A stretch of DNA of 64,000 nucleotides from Aromatoleum toluvorans. Its GTDB lineage: Bacteria > Pseudomonadota > Gammaproteobacteria > Burkholderiales > Rhodocyclaceae. Below are positions 8,282 through 16,161 of this stretch, in pieces. A model generated the notes under the pieces. It worked only from the letters and a program-made list of their open reading frames with translations. It was not told the DNA's origin and made no database searches. Made by a program: the position numbers and the translations under genes. Location: the NCBI RefSeq assembly GCF_012910905.1, contig NZ_WTVN01000012.1:1-64000 (forward strand), written 5' to 3'. How positions within the stretch are numbered: position 1 is the stretch's first letter; each line of letters begins with the position of its first letter.

Positions 8282-8968
8282 TCAGGCCCTGCTGCGGCCC
8301 GACTTGCCCTTCTTCTCGCGCGCACCCTTCACTCCGGCCTTCCTCGTGGCATTGCGACCCGCGTCCGCCTGGTCCAGCCATAGCAGGGCATCCACGTAGG
8401 CGATGAACTGCTGCAGGTACTCCGGCGATATATCGCGCATCTGCCGGAGCGACTGCAGGACGAGGAAATGCGAGTTGAGCGGGCCGGCGTTCTCCGGCGC
8501 CTGGGCGAAAGCCTGCGACAGCTGCCGGTCGACGCTGAGCCGCGCCCAGGTGCTGCGAAAATACCTTACCGATCTCAGTTCCGCTTGCGGCTCGGCGACG
8601 GGGTCTGCTGCCGGTATCGCTCCGCCCGCCCCGCCGTCCGCCGCCTGGCGGGCAATGTGGGCCAGCAGCTCCCCCAAGGGCGTATTGCCCAGCCCTTCGC
8701 GCCGCGCGAGCGCGTCGTGGTCCTTGTCCTCCGCCCGCTCGAAGCGCTCACGGTAGTCGCTCACGAGCGTGGCCAGCCGGGCATCGAGAAAACGTCTGGC
8801 GTCGCCGCGACAGGCCGACGAGCGCCGCGCGAGCGACTCGATGAAGCGGAAGCGGACCGGATCGAAGCGCTCCGCACCGCGTACGCGCAGCGACTCCATC
8901 AGCCGCTCGGTATCGATCCTTGCCAGCGGATGCGACGCCGGCACACCGGACCGGCCTGGATCAGCCAT
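8282..8968 (-). CDS. DUF2894 domain protein, fourth gene of the stator-like operon
   Basis: A 228-residue soluble protein rich in Arg and Glu with a Lys/Arg-rich tail (KGAREKKGKSGRSRA). The helical segment FDPVRFRFIESLARR and the later YFRSTWARLSVDRQL match what I know of DUF2894, a family without a known role. The ATG at 8968 overlaps the upstream OmpA gene by 8 bases, indicating translational coupling. Its place at the end of a MotA/MotB-like operon suggests a cytoplasmic partner of that complex. The basic tail could bind nucleic acid or acidic lipids, but that is inference. Confidence 0.75.
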   Translation of the reverse strand: MADPGRSGVPASHPLARIDTERLMESLRVRGAERFDPVRFRFIESLARRSSACRGDARRFLDARLATLVSDYRERFERAEDKDHDALARREGLGNTPLGELLAHIARQAADGGAGGAIPAADPVAEPQAELRSVRYFRSTWARLSVDRQLSQAFAQAPENAGPLNSHFLVLQSLRQMRDISPEYLQQFIAYVDALLWLDQADAGRNATRKAGVKGAREKKGKSGRSRA

Positions 8969-9602
8969 GTCCCGCGCCCACCTTGCTTCCCTTGGGAACC
9001 GGCGCCATCTCCACGCGACGGTTCCGCGCACGCCCATCGGCGTCGGCGTTGGACGCCACCGGCTGCTCCTGCCCGAAGGCCGCGGCGAAAACCGAGGACG
9101 AAGGAATGCCCTCGTCGACCAGCGCCCGCGTCACCGTCAGGGCGCGCTGGGCGGAGAGTTCCAGGTTGTCGGCGAACTGCCGGTTGGTGTCGCGCACCGG
9201 CCGGTCATCGGTGAAACCGCTCACCATCAGCATCTCGTCGTTCACGGCGAGGTAGGCGGCCAGCGGCGGCGCCAGGCTCTTGAGCAGCTGTCGGCCTTCC
9301 GGCTGCAACTCGTCGGAATTGAGTGCGAACAGCACGCTGCCGCTGATGCCGATGCGCCCATCATTGAGCGTCACGCGCCCCGCGGCGAGCGGCACCGCGA
9401 GGGCTTTCTCCAGTGCCTCGCGCTTCTGCTCCTCGGCATGGCGCTTCTGCACTTCGGCCTCGAGGCTGGTCACGAGATCGAGCTGTACGCCGAGCACACC
9501 GACGAGTATCAGCACGAACGCGCCCAGCAGGCCCGACATCAGGTCACCGAAGACCGCCCATACGGGCGTCGAATGTTCGATGCCGGCTTCGAGCTCGTCC
9601 AT
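8961..9602 (-). CDS. MotB-like OmpA family protein, third gene of the stator-like operon
   Basis: A 213-residue inner-membrane protein with one N-terminal transmembrane helix (about 18-38) and a C-terminal OmpA/peptidoglycan-binding domain (about 85-205). The helix begins VWAVFGDLMSGLLGAF, with Asp20 where MotB and ZorB carry the ion-binding Asp. The OmpA domain has GFTDDRPV and NLELSAQRALTV, the usual peptidoglycan-contact residues. A linker of about 40 residues separates them. It lies 2 bases after the DUF802 gene and overlaps the DUF2894 gene. With the DUF802 protein it should form an ion-driven stator-like unit. Confidence 0.85.
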   Translation of the reverse strand: MDELEAGIEHSTPVWAVFGDLMSGLLGAFVLILVGVLGVQLDLVTSLEAEVQKRHAEEQKREALEKALAVPLAAGRVTLNDGRIGISGSVLFALNSDELQPEGRQLLKSLAPPLAAYLAVNDEMLMVSGFTDDRPVRDTNRQFADNLELSAQRALTVTRALVDEGIPSSSVFAAAFGQEQPVASNADADGRARNRRVEMAPVPKGSKVGAGHG

Positions 9603-9604
9603 TG

Positions 9605-11530
9605 TCAGACCTCGCCGACGACGGGCGCCAGTCGACCGGAAAGCGCCTGCAGGTCATCGACGATCTGTCTCTGCGACATGATCGAGAGATCGATGATTTC
9701 CCGCGCCTGGGCCACGTAATAGGCGAGTTGCTCGTCGCTGCGCGTGAGCGACTTGTCCAGCGCCCCTTCGATGCGCTGCAGCGTCGTCATGAGCTTGTCG
9801 TTGGATTCGGTGAAGAGCTGCACCGCGAACCCGAAGGCCTCGCTCAGGCTGGCGACCTCCACCGCTCCACCGGTGACCTGGCCCGCCGCCTCCGCCATCC
9901 GCGCCGACTCCGCGTCGATGTTCTCGGTGAAGCGGCTGCCGGCACGCTCGAGCATGCCCGACGACGAAACCACCAGCGCGTCGATCGCTCCCCTCTGTTC
10001 GATGGATGCGCGATTGATCACATCGAGCAGCGTGTTCAGCGTTTCCATGATGCGGCTGCGCTCGGCCAGCAGTTCGTTGTCGCGCGCGATGCTCGCCGAA
10101 AGTTCCTGTCGCAGCTGGCCGATGACTTCCGCCGCGGCCCGCGGCGCTTCGGCCGCCGTCTGCATGAGGCGGGAGACTTCGGCAATGGTGCTGCCAGCCT
10201 GGGCTTCCACGGACGCCGCGATGTCGCGGGCGGTCTCCCCCAGGGTCTCGCAGATCCGCTCCTGCTGCGCCAGCGTCCGCGCGCCGACCTCCTGCCACTC
10301 GCGTTGCAGCGACGCGGCCATCGACTCCAGCGCCCGGGTCTGCGCGACCCGCCGCGCCTCGTCGCCGGCGGCCAGTTCAGCCTGCAGGGCTCGTGCCGAT
10401 TCGGCGATCGTCGCGACGAGCGCAGTCGAGCGTTGCGCGAAGGCATCGGCAAAGGCTTCGAGCGACTTGTGCAGATCTCCGGCGAGGCGGTCGCTGGTGC
10501 CCTCATGCTTGGCCAGGGCCGTCGTCCAGGTGTCCGCCACCGTGGCGACGCTGGCGCCGAAACGCTCGGAGATCCCGTCGAGCTGCGTCCCGACCGCGTG
10601 CGCGACACGTTCCTGCAACGCGGCGGTCTCGCGCGCAATCCCGTCCATCGTCGCGGCGACCACGGGCTGGATCGTCTCGCCGGCGAGGCGGGCACTCTCG
10701 GTCAGGCTCACCCTGAGGGACTCGTCAACCGAACGCGCCAGATTCGAATACATCTCGCGCGCGTCGCGGTGGAAACGCTCCTGCCCGGAAAGCAGTTGCT
10801 CGTTCAGTTCCCGGCCCTGCCGATCCATCCGCGCCATCATCGCGTCGAACCTCTCCACCAGCTCCGGCAGGAGCTGTGCCTGCACCTGCAAGGCCTTGTA
10901 GGTTTCCTGGCGTTGATGGACGAGCGAAAAACCGCGCAGCGTCGTGGCGATGCGGGTGTCGAGCCGCTGCCCCACCTGCAGCCGCTCGCGCCGGCACACG
11001 GCGGAAATCAGGCCCAGCATCGCGGATGCCGCGACGCCGGCCACCGAGGTGCCGAACGCGACGCCCAGGCCCCGCACCGGCGCGGCAAGCGATGCACGGA
11101 TGGCCTCGAGGTTCGTCGTGCTTTCCAGCGCGATGACCGCCCCGTTGAGCGTCACGACCATGCCGAGAAAGGTACCCAGCATCCCCAGCAGCACCAGCAG
11201 GCCCACGAGGTACGGCGTCATCGCCGGGCCCGGGAGCCCGACGCGCTCGCCCTCGATGCGCAGGCGCACCGGGTTCTGCAGCGAAGCCGGCAAGCCGCGC
11301 AACCACTCACCCGCGTTCTCCAGCCCATCGGGAATGACGTCGAGCGCCCGCGCCAGTGCGGACGTGGTGCGATGAAAGCGCAGCAGCTCGACCGCACCGG
11401 TCACATACACGCCACCGATCAGCGCCGTCATCGTCAGCGCCAGCGCACTCGATCCGACATACCCGGCGCCGACCCACAGCACGGCAATCAGGCCGACGCC
11501 GAAGGCCACTGCACAGATCGTTCTATTCAT
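9605..11530 (-). CDS. DUF802 MotA/TolQ-like protein with long coiled-coil tail, second gene of the stator-like operon
   Basis: A 641-residue protein with four predicted transmembrane helices (about 4-22, 28-50, 106-128, 153-178). The last two carry MotA/TolQ/ExbB-type motifs: LLGMLGTFLGM and GLGVAFGTSVAGVAAS. Residues ~190-640 are an Ala/Glu/Arg-rich, almost wholly helical cytoplasmic tail with heptad character. This layout (MotA core plus long intracellular tail) resembles ZorA of Zorya defence systems, though sequence relation was not tested. The ATG at 11530 overlaps the DUF3348 stop by 4 bases (ATGA). The longer upstream frame lacks any ribosome site. Confidence 0.82.
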   Translation of the reverse strand: MNRTICAVAFGVGLIAVLWVGAGYVGSSALALTMTALIGGVYVTGAVELLRFHRTTSALARALDVIPDGLENAGEWLRGLPASLQNPVRLRIEGERVGLPGPAMTPYLVGLLVLLGMLGTFLGMVVTLNGAVIALESTTNLEAIRASLAAPVRGLGVAFGTSVAGVAASAMLGLISAVCRRERLQVGQRLDTRIATTLRGFSLVHQRQETYKALQVQAQLLPELVERFDAMMARMDRQGRELNEQLLSGQERFHRDAREMYSNLARSVDESLRVSLTESARLAGETIQPVVAATMDGIARETAALQERVAHAVGTQLDGISERFGASVATVADTWTTALAKHEGTSDRLAGDLHKSLEAFADAFAQRSTALVATIAESARALQAELAAGDEARRVAQTRALESMAASLQREWQEVGARTLAQQERICETLGETARDIAASVEAQAGSTIAEVSRLMQTAAEAPRAAAEVIGQLRQELSASIARDNELLAERSRIMETLNTLLDVINRASIEQRGAIDALVVSSSGMLERAGSRFTENIDAESARMAEAAGQVTGGAVEVASLSEAFGFAVQLFTESNDKLMTTLQRIEGALDKSLTRSDEQLAYYVAQAREIIDLSIMSQRQIVDDLQALSGRLAPVVGEV

Positions 11531-12297
11531 TGCTTCCCCGTTGCCACATTCTCGAGTGCCGCGATCATCCCGGCGACCGGTTGCAGGCGAAGGTCCAGCT
11601 CTGCCAGCAGCACCGACTGCATCTCCCGGCAGAACCCCGCCAGCCACCCGCCGGGCTGCATCCACCGGCCCGGTTCGTCGGCTGCCTGCGCTTCGGCCAG
11701 CTTCAGCTGATGTGTCTTGTACAAATGATCAAAGCGCCTGCCCAGGAGCCCCGGCACCGTCGCCAGCAGGTCGCGCTCGCGGCCGGCCAGCGCCTGCTCC
11801 ATGACCGCATCCAGCGCGGCGAGCCGTCCGAGAGCAGGGGTCTGCCCGGACAGCGCCGTACGCACCGTGATCCGCAGGGGGCCGATGCTCGCGCTCATGT
11901 CGCGCTGATGGGCGAGGTAGTACCGATGATAGGGCGCGAAATCGGCCGCGCTCTCGATGCTCGCCTGCGGATCCGGCGTCGGCAGCTCGATGCGCGCCCG
12001 GCCGGGCCTGATCACCCCATCGGTGGTGATCGACTCCACCAGCGCAGCACGCACACGGGCCAGCGCCTGTCGTGCGGCCGAGCTTTCCGCCGAAGGGGCT
12101 GCGGCCAGGACGTCAGACGCCGCCTTGTCGGCATTGATCACCGAGAACAGCGTCAGCGCGTCCGCGAAACCCAGCCATTGGCCGAGCCGGTCCGCGAAAG
12201 ACTGCTTCGACGCGGGCACGTCCGCGACCGCGAGATCGGCAAGCGCGCGTACCAGACTCGAACTATTGAGTCGCGTACGCGGCAAACCCTGCGCCAT
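11527..12297 (-). CDS. DUF3348 protein, first gene of the stator-like operon
   Basis: A 256-residue soluble, mostly helical protein. It contains the stretch YHRYYLAHQRDMSASIGPLR near residues 123-142 and a Trp-containing C-terminal helix (MQPGGWLAGFCREMQSVL). It fits DUF3348, which has no known function and, to my knowledge, occurs with DUF802 genes. The start lies only 48 bases from the attL repeat. Before the element inserted, this operon therefore began about 40 bases after guaA and was probably cotranscribed with it. Confidence 0.72.
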   Translation of the reverse strand: MAQGLPRTRLNSSSLVRALADLAVADVPASKQSFADRLGQWLGFADALTLFSVINADKAASDVLAAAPSAESSAARQALARVRAALVESITTDGVIRPGRARIELPTPDPQASIESAADFAPYHRYYLAHQRDMSASIGPLRITVRTALSGQTPALGRLAALDAVMEQALAGRERDLLATVPGLLGRRFDHLYKTHQLKLAEAQAADEPGRWMQPGGWLAGFCREMQSVLLAELDLRLQPVAGMIAALENVATGKQ

Positions 12298-12345
12298 GCC
12301 TAACGACGCCCGATCGGAGAAAACAGGAGGGGGCCTGCTTTACGA

Positions 12346-12451
12346 CCCGATCACTCCCACTCGATCGTTGCCGGCGGCTTGCCCGAGATGTCGTACACGA
12401 CGCGGTTGATCCCCCGCACCTCGTTGATGATGCGGTTCGACACCTTGCCGA
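12346..12451. repeat. attL: 106-bp direct repeat of the guaA 3' end
   Basis: These 106 bases are identical to 22250-22355, which hold the last ~101 bases of guaA plus 5 bases beyond its stop. Outside the repeat the sequences diverge at once on both sides. This is the signature of site-specific integration into guaA. The copy here has no gene upstream of it and cannot be expressed as GuaA; it is the displaced chromosomal 3' end. Confidence 0.95.
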
Positions 12452-12497
12452 ATGAGGAAAAATCGGCTGCGCATCAATGGGTTACGACACTTCAATT

Positions 12498-12523
12498 GCT
12501 GTACCTCTCCTGCCTGTCCAAGC
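12498..12523. repeat. Left subterminal inverted repeat, candidate integrase arm site
   Basis: Read on the reverse strand this begins GCTTGGACAGG and ends AGGTACAGC. The right end of the element has the same two blocks in the opposite orientation at 22112-22140, with 3 extra bases between them. It lies 46 bases inside attL and just upstream of the integrase start, so it could be an arm-type integrase or excisionase site that also controls int. Confidence 0.7.
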
Positions 12524-12545
12524 CCTGACCGTTTGGGGGCTTGAA

Positions 12546-13583
12546 ATGAACATCCGACAACGGGGCGACCGCTTCCAAGTGCGGGTCACAGTGGCCGGTC
12601 AAACCGCTACCCGCACTTTCACATCGAAGGCGGAGGCTACACGATGGGCACGTCATCAACAAGTTGCGATGGAGCGCGGGGAGTACGAACCACCCCGCCC
12701 TGCCGTCACCCTTGCCGAAGCGATTGATCGCTATGAACGGGAGGTCCTCCCTTCCAAGCGGGGCGCGGCACAGGAGCGCTACACCCTCAAGGCGTGGCGG
12801 GCTTCCGCGCTGGGCCGCTGCTCACTGGCTACGATCAAGGCTGCGGACGTCGCGCAGGCACGCGACAAGCGGCTGCAGGAGGTTTCCAGCGGTTCCGTGC
12901 GTCGCTACCTGGACACCCTATCCGCTGTGTTCGAGGTCGCCGCCCGAGACTGGGAGATCGTCACCGCGAACCCGGTGCGGGCGATACGGAAGCCGCCCAA
13001 CGGGCGCCCGCGCGAACGGCGCCTGCTACCGGGCGAACTGGAACGCATCATTGCCGCGTCCGAATCGCCCGACTTCCCGGCAATCGTCACGCTGGCCGCG
13101 GAAACGGCCATGCGGCGATCCGAAATTCTCGGGCTCGAGTGGCGGTATGTCGATCTGCGCAAGCGCCTTGTAACGCTTCCCCTCACCAAGAACGGCGACT
13201 CCCGCACGGTCCCCCTGACGCGCAAAGCGGTCGAGGTTCTTTCCACGCTGCCGCGCAGGATCGACGGCAGGGTGTTCGACAAGAACGGCACCAGCTTATC
13301 AGGCGCATTCCAGCGCGCCGTCCTGCGGGCCCGCCGCAGCTACGAGCGGGAACGCTCCGAAGCTGGCGCCACGGCCGCGGAAATCGGGCAAGACGGGTAT
13401 CTGTGCGACCTGCGGCTTCACGACCTGCGCCATGAACGCGTCAGTGCGCTGGTTGAGGGCGGGTTCAGTCTGATCGAGGTTGCGGCGATCAGCGGACACA
13501 AGACCATGCAGTGCCTCAAGCGGTACAGCCACGTCCGGCCTACACACTTGGTCGCCAAGCTGGACGTGATGGGAAGTCGATAG
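12546..13583 (+). CDS. int: Tyrosine recombinase / integrase of the guaA element
   Basis: A 345-residue integrase that should catalyse integration into and excision from guaA. An N-terminal arm-binding region (1-50) and a SAM-like core-binding domain (about 54-148) precede the catalytic domain (about 155-335). Active-site residues are visible: Arg190 in TAMRRSEIL, Lys215 in LTKNGDSR, His292 and Arg295 in HDLRHE, His318 in SGHKT and the nucleophile Tyr327 in KRYSHV. The ATG at 12546 is chosen; an open extension to 12477 would run into the subterminal repeat. It reads away from attL into the element. Confidence 0.95.
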   Translation: MNIRQRGDRFQVRVTVAGQTATRTFTSKAEATRWARHQQVAMERGEYEPPRPAVTLAEAIDRYEREVLPSKRGAAQERYTLKAWRASALGRCSLATIKAADVAQARDKRLQEVSSGSVRRYLDTLSAVFEVAARDWEIVTANPVRAIRKPPNGRPRERRLLPGELERIIAASESPDFPAIVTLAAETAMRRSEILGLEWRYVDLRKRLVTLPLTKNGDSRTVPLTRKAVEVLSTLPRRIDGRVFDKNGTSLSGAFQRAVLRARRSYERERSEAGATAAEIGQDGYLCDLRLHDLRHERVSALVEGGFSLIEVAAISGHKTMQCLKRYSHVRPTHLVAKLDVMGSR

Positions 13584-13632
13584 TGCCACCCGGGGCCGGA
13601 ATCGTGCCCCACAACATACCGGAGAAACCACC

Positions 13633-14100
13633 ATGAACACCTTTAAAGCCCTTGTCGACCACCTCGCCGCCCTCCTCCATACGGACCTGGAGGGCGTGGA
13701 GCGCCTCATTCGATGGCCTGAAGCCGAAGGGTTGCAGCGTCGCGGTAGCTTCATGCGGAAGGAGACTTTCGCGCGGGCCTATGCGGGCGGGTGCGTGCAC
13801 GAGCGGGTCACCGCTAACTTGGTCGAGGTCACGCCCCTGGCTCACGACCATATCGAGGCCCTGTCGGGGGTGCAGGACCGTGTCGGCTTCCTGCTCGCCA
13901 ACATCACGAAATCCGCCCCCATTGGCAGCGTAAGGCGCCTGTGCGGGCTCAGTTTCGGGCAGATGGGGCAGGTATTGGGCGTGCATCATCAGACGGCCCG
14001 CGCGCTGTGTGGCCCTTCCTGGCTGTACTACAGGGACCATGACAGGCTTTTCGCGCGGCTGGCTCCGACGCTCGCCGGATGGGTAGGCGCTCGCGGCTGA
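13633..14100 (+). CDS. Unknown protein of the element with a possible helix-turn-helix (155 aa)
   Basis: A soluble protein starting MNTFKALVDHLAALLHTDLE, with GGAG 10 bases before the ATG. Near residues 103-125 the segment VRRLCGLSFGQMGQVLGVHHQT reads like a helix-turn-helix (helix, Gly turn, helix), so a DNA-binding role such as excisionase or regulator is possible. It lies 49 bases after int on the same strand. I do not recognise a family. Confidence 0.65.
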   Translation: MNTFKALVDHLAALLHTDLEGVERLIRWPEAEGLQRRGSFMRKETFARAYAGGCVHERVTANLVEVTPLAHDHIEALSGVQDRVGFLLANITKSAPIGSVRRLCGLSFGQMGQVLGVHHQTARALCGPSWLYYRDHDRLFARLAPTLAGWVGARG

Positions 14101-14197
14101 TTATTCCGTCTGGTTGCTCTTTCAAAATTCGGAAGCTATTCTCGGGCCGGGGCTAGATCGGCCAATCGAACCGGAGCGCAACCCCGTCCGCGCTCCC

Positions 14198-14236
14198 GCC
14201 CCGTCTCTTTTCCGATGGGCGGGCTTGGGACGGGGC
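14198..14236 (+). promoter_or_regulatory. Hairpin that could hide the ribosome site of the 275-aa gene
   Basis: GCCCCGTC (14198-14205) can pair perfectly with GACGGGGC (14229-14236). The second arm contains the GGGG that sits 5 bases before the ATG at 14241. An additional CCCCGTC copy at 14182-14188 could compete for the same arm. This makes translational control plausible, but no protein or ligand is implied by sequence alone. Confidence 0.4.
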
Positions 14237-14240
14237 AATA

Positions 14241-15068
14241 ATGAAAGACTCTATTTTCGCGCGCTCGCAGCGCAACGAACTTGGCGAAACGCTCTCACTT
14301 GAGGACGTCGCAAGGCTTTCGCGGTGCAGCCTTGACGACGTTCACGGCCAGATAAATAACGACGACCCCTTACTTCGGCGACTGTACACCCTTATCAGTT
14401 TGGGGCAGTTGACCCCGGCAAAGACTGAGGACTATCTGATGCCTGAACTCGTGTTGGGGAGTTTTGGTGGGCGGGCCGTCAAAACCCCTTCGAGTCCTGC
14501 GAAGCGTTATTTCATTGATCCCGCCGCACTGCACCCCCATCGCGAGACCCTTGGTGACATCGGCCCTGAACTCAATAAGTGGTTGGAATCGGAGGACCTG
14601 CCCTCGGAAGACCACGCCGACTTCGACGCCAAGTCGGCGCGCGAAACCGCAACGTCCAAACCAAGAGGCGCGAAATTCACCAAACAGGATTGGGAGGACG
14701 ATTACTTCCGGCGCATAAACCCATTGGGGGCAATCTTGGCTGGGGCCGCGAGGAAGGGGAAGGCCGCGCTAGGCGACCTTCTCAACGGTAAGGATCTGAA
14801 ATTTACTATCCCTATGATGTACGAAGCCCTTGGGAAACCTGAGGATCTTAAAGGCTCCGACATACTCCGCCTCCCCCCTGTTAGGGACGCTGAAACCCTG
14901 CGGCACGCTGCCGAGCGTGCCTATCCTAGTTTTGAGTTTCCTCGGACGAAGGTTTCTGACAAGGTCGGCACTCTCGCACTCATGAGGGAATGCTATGAGA
15001 TTGGCGAACCTCTTGTCATGAGTGGCGAGGGGTGCGAGATCCTCAAAAGGGAAGGAATTACCGTCTGA
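14241..15068 (+). CDS. Unknown protein of the element (275 aa)
   Basis: A soluble protein with an N-terminal segment (LSLEDVARLSRCSLDDVHG, about 18-36) that resembles a helix-turn-helix. A charged middle (about 115-155) and a C-terminal region ending KREGITV follow. It contains no catalytic motif I can name. The start has a GGGACGGGG ribosome-site-like stretch that may be sequestered in a hairpin. It is separated from the previous gene by 140 bases, which suggests its own promoter or control. Confidence 0.6.
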   Translation: MKDSIFARSQRNELGETLSLEDVARLSRCSLDDVHGQINNDDPLLRRLYTLISLGQLTPAKTEDYLMPELVLGSFGGRAVKTPSSPAKRYFIDPAALHPHRETLGDIGPELNKWLESEDLPSEDHADFDAKSARETATSKPRGAKFTKQDWEDDYFRRINPLGAILAGAARKGKAALGDLLNGKDLKFTIPMMYEALGKPEDLKGSDILRLPPVRDAETLRHAAERAYPSFEFPRTKVSDKVGTLALMRECYEIGEPLVMSGEGCEILKREGITV

Positions 15069-15073
15069 TTCCA

Positions 15074-15116
15074 TTCCGCGCGGAAAGTCGCGCGGAAAAT
15101 CGCGGAGTCGCGCGAT
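15074..15116. promoter_or_regulatory. Cluster of CGCGCGGAA repeats and a 12-bp palindrome
   Basis: The gap between two unknown genes holds the perfect palindrome TTCCGCGCGGAA (15074-15085). It is followed by repeated TCGCGCGGAAAATCGCGG-like units and a final TCGCGCGATCCG. The reiteration within 43 bases looks like an operator array or a structured RNA element upstream of the replication operon that starts at 15171. No -10/-35 pair is obvious. Confidence 0.5.
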
Positions 15117-15170
15117 CCGTTTTCAGGGGAATTTTAGATTGGCCTCACCTAAACACGAGGGCCAATCCCC

Positions 15171-15917
15171 ATGAAACAAGACCACTTTTCCGTTTCTGAA
15201 ACGGATTTCTACAAGGTCATGCCGCAGATCACGCGGCTTGTCTGGTTGCTCGAAGGAGCGAAGCCGAACCTTCGGCAGGTGCTGCTGCGCGGTCAGGCAC
15301 ATCCGGGTTTTCACCCCCTACAGAGCGAGCTTCGGAATCTGGATCGCGTACTGCGGTCATTGCCGATTGAGCGCGACATCGACGGGGGCCCGTGCTTCTC
15401 CTCCCATGGCAAGGACGTGGGGTGCAGCATGAAACACACGTTTCATATCGCCACGAAACAGGCGGCGCGACTGGCGCGCGTCGAGCCTCATGTTCTTTAC
15501 CAAGCGCGTGCCCGGAACGGTCATTGGCGCGGCATCGCGCCCACGAAACTCCCGAACGGGCGCTTGCTCTGGCGCGGCGATCACATCGCAGAAGTCGCCG
15601 GCATCATCCCCAACTATGCCGACCAGACGCCGGGTGAACGGGCACTGATTACGTTCCTGGAGCAACAGGGGTTTCCGGTCACGGCGGAATACTGGAACCT
15701 CGGCCGCACGCTCCTGGACGTCGAACGCGATCCCTGCGCCGACCCTGCGGACCTTGTTGGGGAAGCGCGCTTCGTTACCGAAATCGTGGTGGCGCTCTGC
15801 ACAAGGGTGGAATGCTCGCTCCCTGCAATAGACGACGTTAGCAAGCGCAGGGTGATTGCCGCACTCGGATTGATCGCTTCGCAAGCTACCTCTTTCACGG
15901 GGGTGGGCGATGAGTAA
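15171..15917 (+). CDS. Unknown protein at the head of the replication operon (248 aa)
   Basis: A soluble protein with no signal peptide. Residues ~92-140 (KQAARLARVEPHVLYQARAR, then GHWRGIAPTKLPNGRLLW) look like a small DNA-binding/excisionase-type module: a helix-turn-helix followed by a basic beta strand. An in-frame ATG at 15429, just before this module, could be an alternative start. The stop codon overlaps the next ATG in the string ATGAGTAA, so translation of the next gene is probably coupled. I do not recognise the N-terminal part. Confidence 0.6.
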   Translation: MKQDHFSVSETDFYKVMPQITRLVWLLEGAKPNLRQVLLRGQAHPGFHPLQSELRNLDRVLRSLPIERDIDGGPCFSSHGKDVGCSMKHTFHIATKQAARLARVEPHVLYQARARNGHWRGIAPTKLPNGRLLWRGDHIAEVAGIIPNYADQTPGERALITFLEQQGFPVTAEYWNLGRTLLDVERDPCADPADLVGEARFVTEIVVALCTRVECSLPAIDDVSKRRVIAALGLIASQATSFTGVGDE

Positions 15918-16161
15918 GCTGAATCTTTCGAGACAAGCGCAGTGCGCCCGCCTCCTCGCCTGGCTGCGCGAACACGGCCAAATAGCGACCAGCGAATGCC
16001 GCGAATTGCTGGCAATCATGAGTCCCGCCGCGCGTATGATGGAGTTGCGTAAACAAGGTTTTTCGATCAAAACCGTGTGGCGCAAGGTTTCCGACTCGGA
16101 AGGGGTGATCCACACGCAAGGCGTTTACATCATGGGCGCGGGGGGCTGCGAGCATGAGTAA
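15910..16161 (+). CDS. Small winged-helix DNA-binding protein (83 aa)
   Basis: A compact helix-turn-helix protein. Helices RQAQCARLLAWLREHG and ATSECRELLAI are followed by a recognition-type helix SPAARMMELRKQGF and a beta wing. Such proteins commonly sit just upstream of replication proteins in phages and satellites. The gene overlaps its neighbours on both sides by 8 bases, each time through ATGAGTAA, implying coupled translation. It could regulate the replication operon or help load the primase; sequence alone does not decide. Confidence 0.75.
   Translation: MSKLNLSRQAQCARLLAWLREHGQIATSECRELLAIMSPAARMMELRKQGFSIKTVWRKVSDSEGVIHTQGVYIMGAGGCEHE

Noticed and set aside
12346-12451. guaA fragment as a separate pseudogene
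   Set aside because: Exact identity with the guaA 3' end and abrupt ends identify it as the integration repeat (attL), not as decay of a second gene.
14114-14302. 62-aa frame overlapping the start of the 275-aa gene
   Set aside because: It overlaps the hairpin and the stronger gene start, has no ribosome site and no recognisable motif.
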